A DNA stretch of 64,000 nucleotides from Dasypus novemcinctus. Lineage: Eukaryota > Chordata > Mammalia > Cingulata > Dasypodidae. Positions 36,270-44,500 of the stretch are shown piece by piece; positions within the stretch are counted from its first letter, which is position 1; each line of letters begins with the position of its first letter. The position numbers and the translations under genes are program-made. Below the pieces are notes generated by a model. It ran no database searches. It saw only the letters and a list, made by a program, of their open reading frames with translations, and was not told where the DNA came from. Where the stretch lies: contig NC_080702.1 in NCBI RefSeq assembly GCF_030445035.2, positions 12,594,029-12,658,028 on the forward strand. The letters are read 5' to 3'.

Positions 36270-38127
36270 ATGGGAGCCTCTTTTCTCCAGCCGGCAGGCC
36301 CCGCAGTTTCGGGCGCTTGCTGGCCTACTGGCCTGCCACCAATGTAAGGTTTCGGCCAAGCAGCTCCAGACTTATTGGGATTTACTGATCCCCTTCAATC
36401 CCTGGCTTTCCACCGCCAATCTATGGGACCCTGACACCTACCGCATGCTGGTTGATCGTGTTTCCGCCACTATGGAACATGAAAACAAGCACTTCCCCCC
36501 CGGCCTTATTCCCACGCTTATTGCCATCCGCTCTTGCTTGCTCGGCGCCGCTCCGCCTGTCACAGCCTATAACTGTGCCTGGCCAGACCCCCTCGAACAG
36601 GGCAATTCCGACCCCACGGATAATGATTCTGCCTCCTTAGTTTTTCAGCTTAATAACATCCTGGAGGAGGACGAGGCCACCCCGGGTCCACCGATGCCCT
36701 CTAAAATCCAAAATGATCTTGCCCCAAAAGGCCACCTTGCCGTCAAACAAAATGGCGATTCCGCCGCCGCCGGGCGCCTCCCTAGCGCTAACAAACAAGA
36801 TGGCGAACTTCCTCCTTCTTCCTCGGCTAACACACGGAAGTCTCTGTACCCGGAGCTTTCTCCTTCGCCATCCCCTGACAAACAGGAAGAGGTCAACTTG
36901 AAAGAGGAACCATTACCTCACTCGCCCCCAACTGGAGCGGTTGCCTCGGGGGCGGAAATGAGAGTGGGGTTACACAACCCCTCTCTAAGCAATACCACAA
37001 CACCACCTAGCGGTAGCCCTATGTTAACCCTGTCCCTCCCTAGCACCTTCTCCCCTGCTTTAAACCCAACACTCGCTTTTAGTCCAAGCACCCTGCACCC
37101 GCTTACTCTTCCTCCGGTGGCCCCTCCCCCCGCGCCGCTTACCTCCCATCAAGCCATGCCCCCGCCTCAACAACCCCCTCAGCTATACCCGGTCAACCTA
37201 ATGCCTACGCCTCAGCGCCCCCTCCCCTGGTACCCGTACAGTCCTTCGGAGGTGAAGCGCCTGCGTGAGGCCGTCCGGGAGGATGGACTAGGCAGCCCTT
37301 ACGCCCAACAACTCCTTAACGACATGTCGCTTAACTTAAACCTCCCCTATGACTGGCAAGCCATTGCCCGAGCCATCCTTACTCCCGGCCAGTTTGTTAA
37401 TTGGCGAGCCCACTTTCAAGATCAGGCTGAGCAGCAGGTGAGGGCCAACCACCCCAATGGCATTACTTTTCCCCTGAATGCCTTCCTCGGCTTACCACCC
37501 TATAACGCCCCAGCAGCCTTCGCTCAGGCCACTGCTGTTTTCTGGGATCAGCTCCGGAGCATAGCTATGCGTGCTTTTGGCAATTGCTCCACTATAAAAA
37601 CTGAAACCTTCACCAAGCTTGTTCAGGGCAAGGAGGAGGATTTTTCTGCCTTTGTTTCAAGAGTTCAAGAGGCGTGTGCCTGCAAAGTAACCAATGAGCA
37701 GGCCCAAGCGGCTCTTGCGCGGGAGCTCATCTTAGAGGGGGCAAACCCTGTTTGCAAGCAAGCCATTGCTTCCAAACGGGAGGGTAGCCTCCATGAGTGG
37801 ATTTTGGCCTGCAAAGACCTAGACCAAACCTCTCATACCCTTGCCACCTCTTTCGCTTCTGCCCTCGCTTTGGCCATGGGACCTTGTTTCCGATGTAACC
37901 AGGAAGGGCACTTTGCCTGCGACTGCCCCAACTCAAAGGGAGCCCCGCCTCCCAAAAAGCCACCGGGGCCAAACACACCTTCTACCCCATGTCCAAAGCG
38001 TAAGAGAGGCTATCATTGGGCCAGAGATTGTCACTCACGGTCAAACATAAACGGCAAGCCTTTAAACTTCAAAGGGGGCGAGCCTCAGCCCCGCCCCCAA
38101 GAGGCACACCACCTGCCAAAACCCTAA
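36270..38127 (+). CDS. gag: Gag polyprotein (matrix, capsid, nucleocapsid), start frame-shifted
   Basis: Structural polyprotein that assembles the particle. The only ATG at a sensible place (36270, encoding an MGAS start suited to N-myristoylation) is in a different frame from the rest and stops at 36345-36347. The main frame, open from before 36300 to the stop at 38125-38127, has its first ATG at 36445. Thus a 1-base change lies within about the first 10 codons. Matrix (36300-36560) is followed by a proline/serine-rich linker, then capsid from about 37190. The major homology region is LVQGKEEDFSAFVSRVQEA at 37618-37674. Nucleocapsid knuckle 1 (CFRCNQEGHFACDC, 37885-37926) is an intact CCHC. 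In knuckle 2 (37990-38031) the second Cys is replaced by Arg (CGT, 37999-38001). No clear PPxY or PTAP late motif was seen in the linker. Confidence 0.9.
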
Positions 38128-38582
38128 TGTGGTCCGTCCCTATAACTGGGGATAAGCCTACTATGGCCCTAAGGATTAACAACCACTGGTACCATGGCAC
38201 CCTAGATTCTGGGGCTGAAATTTCTTGCTTCCCTGCCTGCTACGCCAAACATTGGGAAGTACAGCGCGGACCGCCCGTTCAGGGGGCCACCGGGGACTCA
38301 GTCTCTCAACGAGCACGCTATCCCGTCACATGGGAAGATGAAGAAAGTCATATAGGTACCTTCCAGCCGCTCTTCCTGTCTACCCTCACCACTATATTAT
38401 GGGGGCGAGACATTCTAGAGCAAAGTGGAGTCGTCTTAACCACGGTTCCCCCCCAACAGTTTGCGCCACTGCTCAGCTTGCTCCACCCGACCCCACCCCT
38501 CTGCAATGGGACACAGAGGAGCCTATTTGGGTCGAGCAGTGGCCCCTACCATCCCACAAACTTACCACCCTGCACACCCTAG
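38016..38582 (+). CDS. pro: Retroviral aspartic protease (pro)
   Basis: Aspartic protease that cleaves the polyproteins, made as Gag-Pro by -1 frameshifting at 38061-38067. The open frame runs 38016-38582 and overlaps gag by 112 nt; the ATG at 38016 is not needed for translation. The catalytic motif is LDSGAEI, with Asp at 38205-38207. A glycine-containing flap-like region follows near 38290, then LWGRDIL at 38397-38417, the conserved helix that supports the active site. DSG instead of DTG is known in some retroviral proteases. The C-terminal part (38420-38582) overlaps pol and has no dUTPase signature, unlike typical betaretroviruses. No stop or frameshift interrupts the catalytic core. Confidence 0.88.
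   Translation: MGQRLSLTVKHKRQAFKLQRGRASAPPPRGTPPAKTLMWSVPITGDKPTMALRINNHWYHGTLDSGAEISCFPACYAKHWEVQRGPPVQGATGDSVSQRARYPVTWEDEESHIGTFQPLFLSTLTTILWGRDILEQSGVVLTTVPPQQFAPLLSLLHPTPPLCNGTQRSLFGSSSGPYHPTNLPPCTP
38061..38105 (+). promoter_or_regulatory. gag-pro -1 ribosomal frameshift signal with pseudoknot
   Basis: The slippery heptamer T TTA AAC is at 38061-38067, in register with gag codons. After a 6-nt spacer, stem 1 is GGGGGCG (38074-38080) paired with CGCCCCC (38092-38098), perfect over 7 bp. Loop bases GCCTC (38082-38086) can pair with GAGGC (38101-38105), giving an H-type pseudoknot. It lies 58 nt before the gag stop, and the -1 product enters the protease frame, so position, register and structure agree. 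Confidence 0.9.
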
Positions 38583-41129
38583 TCCAAGAACAACTTGAGG
38601 CCGGCCATCTTGAGCCTTCCACTAGCCCCTATAATTCGCCTGTCTTTATTATTCACAAAAAATCCACAGGCAAATACCGGCTTTTACATGACCTCAGGGA
38701 AATCAATAAACACATTCTTCCCATGGGGTCCAGCCAACCTGGCCTTCCTCACCCTACAGCAGTCCCCCATCGCTTTCATGTCGCTACGATCGACATCAAG
38801 GACTGTTTCTTTTCTATCCCACTGCATCCACAAGATCGACACAAGTTTGCCTTTACAGTCCCGCTCCCCAACCATCAGGGAGTCGCTTATTGGTAACAAT
38901 GGAAAGTGCTCCCGCAAGGCATGAGGAATAGCCCTACCATCTGTCAAAATTTCGTCACCCTGGCGGTTGCCCCTCTCCGGCACTGAGCCTGTATCATCCA
39001 TTATATGGACGATATCCTCCTTGCCCACAAGAACCCCCACCAGCTGCAACTCGTTCTCACACAGCTCAAACTAAACCTGTCACTTATAGGCCTCCACATT
39101 AAAGAGGAGAAGGTGCAGCTTAGCCCTCCTTTTACCTTCCTCGGGTTACGGGTTGCGTGCCATGTTGAGCCCATCGCCCCCCAACTGAATGTCCCCGCTC
39201 AGCTCTCATTAACTGAGTTGCAACAGCTATGCGGGAATATCATTTGGGTTAGATCAGTGCTTCCCATCACTACGGCACAGCTCAACCCTCTCTTTGAGTT
39301 GTTACAAACATCCAGCAACCCACCCGAGGCAATTACTAAGAAAATCACCATCACACCAGAGGTGCGAAAAGCCATACAGGCAGTCCTGCGCTCTCCAGCG
39401 CTATGACCCCACTCAACCAATTTTGGCATTTGCTCTCGCCACTCCAGGAACTCCCACGGGAGTTCTGTGGCAGCAGGGACCCCTGTTGTGGCTACACCCA
39501 TCCAAGAGCAAGCTCCAAAAGATATGCCCAGCTATTCGCCTTTGGATCTCTCTTGCTGCAGACCTTAACACCCTCTGTCTGCATACATACCATGTTCCCC
39601 CCTCTACCATCGTCTGGCCACTCAATGCCAAGCAAACCACCCACCTCATCCAAACCAATGAGGATATGCAAGTCTTGCTTGAGGACTTTAGGGGAGAGTT
39701 CGACAATCACCTCCCCTGCCACAAATTACTGCAGGGTCTGGTCCAACTCCCCTTTGCCGACCCATTCCATCCCTTCCCCTCTTCAACACCACTGCCCCAT
39801 TCTACCACCATTTTCACAGACGCCTCCAAAACCAAATATGTGTTTGTAGTGTACCAACCTGGGCACCCCCATCCCCGTACGTTCACCTATACTAACCAAT
39901 TCTCTGTGCAGACGGGTGAGCTACTGGCCGTGTATGCCGCCCTCAGGGCCTTCCCGGCCGAGGCAGTCAATATCTTCACTGACAGCCAGTATACACTCCA
40001 AGCCTGTCGTGTTCTGGCCTTTTCCACCTTCTTCCCTAAGGACACCCCCATCGACACGGCCCTGGCCTCGTTAAAGGAATTGCTCGAGCGCCGTACAGCT
40101 CCATGGTACGTGGCACACCTGAGAAGCCACTCAGACTTGCCCGGGTCCCTAACTCGGGGCAATGCCTTAGCCGACCAAGTAGTCTCCACCTATGCGCTCA
40201 CCACCATAGGGAACCTTATCAATCAAGCAAAGATACTTCACTCTAAATTTCATTTTTCGGCCGCCTCTCTTAAACATCTACTGCCGGACCTTTCTATAGA
40301 CACATGTGAACATTTGGTGCGCGCCTGCAAAACCTGTGCCCCTTTCCTGCCTCTAGGGCCCCTGCAGCCACAGGGGGTAAACCCCCGTGGCCTTAAACCA
40401 AATTCTCGATGGCAGCTAGATGTCACCCATGTACCGTCCTTCAGACGCCTCAAATATGTGCATGTGGCTCTCGACACCTTCTCTCACCTCTGCTATGCTG
40501 TGTCCCTCGCAGGAGAAACAGCCAAGCACTGCATTAAGGCCCTAAGACAAGCCATCCTTTTCATGGGAGTTCCATGGGATCTAAAAACCGACAATGGCCC
40601 CGCGTACCGCAGCTCCTCCTTTGCTGCCTTCCTCAGTCTCTACAACATCACTCACCATTTCGGGATCCCATACAACCCCCAGGGCCAGGCCATAGTGGAA
40701 CGCACCCACCGCCACTTAAAAATTCAAATACAAAAGGAGAGAGACTTGCACCCACACAGCCAACCAAGTGACATCATAACAGCTTGTCTTATTCACATGA
40801 ACCTCCTCTCCTTTGATAAGAATGGTCTCTCCCCCCTTCACAAACATTGGGGCCCCTCCTACGCACCAACGGTCGCCCCAATGGTTTATTGGAGAGACCC
40901 AGAAACACATACTTGGGAAGGGCCCAGCCCCCTTCTCACCCAAGGGAGAGGGTTCTCTTGTGTCTTTCCAGAAAATGCCTCGCAGCCAATCTGGATCCCA
41001 GGCCGAAACATCAAGCCAGCCACCGCAGCAGCGACGGATGACGAGGAGGGAATGTCGCCAGCTTCGCAGCCTCACCTACCGGATGACTCGCCTCGTCCTC
41101 GACGAGCCGGCCACCGAGCCCAACACTGA
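38399..41129 (+). pseudogene. pol: Pol: reverse transcriptase, RNase H and integrase, with two stops and a frame change
   Basis: Pol is in the -1 frame relative to pro. RT begins near 38500 ([23 protein letters not shown]) and has the polymerase motif with IDIKDCFF near 38792. Catalytic YMDD is at 39002-39013. In-frame stops TAA (38894-38896) and TGA (38984-38986) lie before YMDD. Near 39380-39406 the frame changes, and RNase H and integrase continue uninterrupted to 41129. RNase H carboxylates are visible at 39819 (D), 39918 (E) and 39981 (D). The integrase HHCC finger has His at 40239 and 40251 and Cys at 40326 and 40335. The catalytic triad is D 40419, D 40590, E 40698, with D-X35-E spacing. 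The C-terminal end (GRGFSCVF) is class II-like. The enzyme is inactive as encoded. Confidence 0.93.
40952..40972 (+). promoter_or_regulatory. Predicted env splice acceptor
   Basis: A pyrimidine-rich run (TTCTCTTGTGTCTTTCCAG) ends in AG at 40970-40971, only 3 nt before the env ATG. A second candidate acceptor ends at 41245 (CTTGCCGCAACAG). Confidence 0.65.
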
Positions 41130-42786
41130 GCTTATCCAGCTCCTGCGCCTGTACCACCGCGCCCGAGCTGTCCACCCACCACCAAATAACGCCCCCACCT
41201 CGCTTGTTCCCCTTCTCATCCTTCTTCTCTCCCTTGCCGCAACAGGAGAAGCCGCTAAGCCGCGCAGCCAGTACGAGCTTTGGGCCGCTTTACAAGCCCC
41301 GCCCGGATTCCTCTTTCTGACCCGCTCTAGCCCCCTCTTCCCCGCCGTCTACCACACCTCCTGTGACCTCGGCCTCCCATGCAACCCTATGTTCCAACCT
41401 TCCTCCTCCCACCTCAACGTTTCCGTTTCACCACCCCCCCTGGGACACCATTTTCCTCTCCCTCAGTAATCAGTCTGACTCGTCCTTCCCCGACACCCTC
41501 TACTTCTCCCTCGCAATATCTGCGAAGTTTGGTACAATCGCACCTCCGCCTCCGCACGCACTTCCGGCATAGCCTACCGACTAGATGGCCTCTGGCCACC
41601 CACCTCCAACGCCACCCGATCCAAACAGTTTGCAGCTTATGTGCAACGCCCCCCCGTCCCCAATTGCAGTCCTAAAGGCTCCCCCCATGCTGCGCCCTTA
41701 CAGTCTTTTCGCTGGCGCGACTGCACACACCCCAACCCTACCGCCACAGGCCTCTTCACCCCCATGGCCTTGCTTCCTAATGAAACAAGTACCACTATCT
41801 TCGTCGACCCGCTCCGGGTCACACCCGCATACTCCTTCTCTACCTTGTCCCTCTGTGGGCCCTCTTCCTGCCTCAACCTGCGACCCTTCGTCTGTCTCTC
41901 CAACTGCTCCCTCTCCAATGGCACTCTAATGGTCAACGGCTCAACGTCAACCTTCGCCAGTCGTTCCACTCAAATTATCCACACCTTTGCCTACGTTAAG
42001 CCCCCATTCACCTTTCTCCTCTGCAGAACTCTAAGCTTCCCCTCCGCGGCCTGCTTTCTCTCCAACTTCTGGAATAACTCCTTCCCATACGCTTTCCTGC
42101 TTCTCCAGCCACCCCTCGTATGGGTCCCCATCAACGCCTCTGATTCGGTCCCTCCCCAACTCTCCCCCTGCCCCTGTCCCCGTCAGATCTTGCACCCCGC
42201 AGGGTTCAGCGCGACTTCGGACTCTCCGCCGCCATTGCCGTCGCCTTCATCGCTTCCTTAGCAGCCGCCACTACCGCCACCGTTGCCCTAACGCAAACCT
42301 CCCTCACTGCCGGAGTCGTCAACAACATCTTAGCGACAACCCAAGCAGCCCTCGGCACTCAAATGGACATCAACCTTCTCCACCACCACGCCATCTTAAA
42401 CCTCCAGCAACAAATAGACTTGCTTGCCCTGGACGTTGATACCCTTTATTCCCTTGCCAACACCCTGTGTGACGGGAGCTACCAGTTCTCCCAGCTCTGC
42501 ATCACCCCCGTCCCTGTCAACCGCTCCACCCACCGGTCCACCCTCAGAAACCTAATACTATCTTCTTATAATGCCTCCTTCCACAACCACACCCTGGCGC
42601 TTCAGGCCTACAGAGAGAGTTATTCAGACCTAGCTATTCCCCAGCTTGCCTCATCTGTCCTCGGGGAGCTGCCTGTTCATCTCCGCCAGCCTGGCATTCT
42701 ATGGCATTATCGGTGCCGGGCTCTTGCTCGTCCTCCTCCTCCTCTGTTGTGTCCGTGGCGCCCTGCGGCATGCGCGGCAAGAGTGA
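40975..42786 (+). pseudogene. env: Class II Env (SU and TM) with several frame changes
   Basis: Envelope glycoprotein gene overlapping the pol end by 155 nt. Frame 1 opens at 40975 with a leader of about 93 aa: an Arg-rich segment (residues 20-39), LIQLLRL, then the hydrophobic core LVPLLILLLSLA. SU continues to TAA at 41467-41469. Reading then moves to frame 2 (to about 41540), back to frame 1 (to about 42180), and to frame 0 for the cleavage region. A furin-like RVQR site is at 42201-42212, followed by a hydrophobic Ala-rich fusion peptide. TM shows C-X9-C (CDGSYQFSQLC) rather than the gamma C-X6-CC. The anchor (GAGLLLVLLLLLCC) is in frame 1 and ends at the TGA at 42784-42786. Many N-glycosylation sequons are present. 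At least four frame changes make it non-functional. Confidence 0.87.
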
Positions 42787-42819
42787 CGGCTTATTGCCGC
42801 TGCCTCTCTGGTTCTTAGT

Positions 42820-42836
42820 AAAAACGAAGGGGGAGA
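42820..42836 (+). other. Polypurine tract of provirus
   Basis: AAAAACGAAGGGGGAGA immediately precedes the 3' LTR. One C interrupts the purines. Confidence 0.85.
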
Positions 42837-43878
42837 TGAGGCACAGCGTCAGGCAACAGTCTGGCTTGCCTCTCTGGCCAGCTCTGGCGCGAAGTATGTG
42901 GGATAGCCTCCTCCTCAGTAGGGGCCAGCCCTGGCGGAAGGTAGACGCGTAACCTGGAGCCAGTGGTCAAGGGAAGGGCTGGTACGGGCGCAAGCCCTCA
43001 GCCCGCCCAGGCCCACTACGAGGCGGCCAGTACGGATGCCACGTCCTCGGGCCGTTGGTATGCGGCGCTCCAAAGCCCGCCCAGTCACCTAGGCTACACC
43101 CACTGTTCCTGCCAAAAGGCAACATCCCGACGGCTCCCCCACTCCCCCTTCCCCCTCCTCTTCCCGCCTCCCCTCGCTGTGACGCCATTCCCGCCCCTTC
43201 CCGTACCCTCCCTCCTAGCATTTCCGTGTTGCTCCTTACCAATCCTCATCGAAAGTCTCCCCAGCACGCCTTATACGGCATCCCAGCAAGAACTCTGCCC
43301 GCCCCTCCGCCACAGCCCTATATAATCTCTGTACATTCCCCGATAAACGGCTCTGTTACAGCTCCACAAGGGTGTCTCGTCTCCTTCGTCCCCGCCGCCC
43401 TCCACACCTTGCACGCCTCCGCCGGAGACTCGGCCAAGTCTTCCGCCTCACCCCCGCCTCCGGGAAGAGTCGCCTGGCCCACGGCCGCCCGTCCCTCGGC
43501 CAGGCTCAGATCGCCGCTGCCACAAAGTAGGTACCGCTTCCGCTAGGGTAAGGGTGGCTGGTACGGGCGCTCCGCCCTCGGCCTGGTACGGGCGTCACTA
43601 CCCTCAGCCTGCCCTTCGGCCCTCCCACCGCACGTCATCTCATGCCCCCCCTGCTTGCCGAGCCGACCGCCTAGCCTTATAAGGGCATGTAGCCCGCCCT
43701 GACCAATAGGGAGCTGGGGCCAGCAACGGCCCTCCCCGCACCAGCCCAGTATATCAGTGCCTGCAGTTCCGCAATAAACCAGATCTGCGCCATCAGCCAG
43801 TCTCCGTGGTCTGTCTTCTCTAGCGGGGCCGCGTCGTCCTCGCCTCCTGCGACCCCACGAAGCCCCGCAGAGGCTTCA
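42837..43878 (+). mobile_element. 3' LTR of provirus, split by a nested solo LTR
   Basis: It starts TGAGGCACAG, identical to the 5' LTR for the first 60 bp, is interrupted at 42897, resumes at 43530 and ends GAGGCTTCA at 43878. Without the insert and one target copy it is 409 bp. AATAAA is at 43773-43778. Confidence 0.92.
42897..43524 (+). mobile_element. Solo LTR nested in the provirus 3' LTR
   Basis: A 628-bp insert begins TGTGGGATAG and ends GCTGCCACA. It is flanked by the 5-bp target duplication AAGTA (42892-42896 and 43525-43529); the uninterrupted 5' LTR has AAGTA once at 35846-35850. A TATA box is at about 43317-43327 (CTATATAATC). The usual AATAAA is replaced by GATAAA near 43342. 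It contains GGCTGGTACGGGCGC and CCCTCAGCCCGCCC, also present in the host LTR, so the two families are probably related. Confidence 0.93.
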
Positions 43879-43884
43879 TTCTAG

Positions 43885-44500
43885 TTCCACCTCCTGGAAG
43901 ACATGAGGATTGGAGTATGGTTAAAGAAAGTGATTTACCAAAGAAAGAACTACAGTTCTTGTAAGCATCAGTGTTCCCCTAAGGTGGCATGGATTTTGTG
44001 TTCAGGGTCTGGGGAGTGTCTGTGTAAGTCTGTGTGGTGTGCTGGTGAGTGTGCGGGGCAGGGGAGGGGTGTGACTGTGTGTCCTGGAGAGGGGCAGTGT
44101 GATGTATTTCCTTGAGCACACTTCTAGCCTCCACTCTTCACCCAAATCCAAAATTCCAGCGTTAAGAATAAAACTGAATTGACTCCCATTTGAGAGAGAT
44201 TGCTGTCCAGCTGCACCTCAGTACCTTCCAAGGCCTGGCAAGGTTTCTGGAGGACTTGTATGAAGGGGCTACTGACTGCCTTGTTTCACACACTGGCTCT
44301 CACAACACTGCTGACCTGGTCTCCTGGAATGAACCAGGTCCACCACAGCATCTCTGGACCACAGGGCTGAGGGATGCCTGCTCTCTCAGAACCCACAGCT
44401 CCAGTGAAGACAGTTCACCCTGTCTCCCAAACTCTACGCATGCCCCTCCCTGTGAGCTTTCCTCAGGCCACTGGGTGTGTTCCTGCCCTGGGTAACTGGG
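43885..44500. repeat. Duplicated block, copy 2 (3' part)
   Basis: Continuation of the 34410 block after the provirus. 43890-44040 matches 20770-20900 and 44120-44480 matches 23875-24230. Confidence 0.5.

Larger units (their letters stand above)
35791..43878 (+). mobile_element. Class II endogenous retrovirus provirus, complete but defective
   Basis: A full provirus of 8088 bp, or about 7455 bp without the nested LTR and one target copy. Order: LTR, tRNA-Lys1,2 primer site, splice donor, gag, pro, pol, env, polypurine tract, LTR. Flanks carry a 6-bp target duplication TTCTGG (35785-35790) / TTCTAG (43879-43884), 5/6 matching, typical of class II. The genes occupy successive -1 frames (gag 1, pro 0, pol 2), as in betaretroviruses and deltaretroviruses. 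No dUTPase domain is visible between protease and reverse transcriptase. The insertion lies inside copy 2 of the duplicated block. Coding damage is listed under each gene. Confidence 0.93.

Noticed and set aside
35791-43878. Gamma/beta chimeric envelope in the provirus
   Set aside because: Armadillo ERVs with gamma-type Env on a betaretroviral backbone are known, but here TM has C-X9-C, no gamma-type C-X6-CC segment, and a long Rec-like leader, so Env looks class II throughout.
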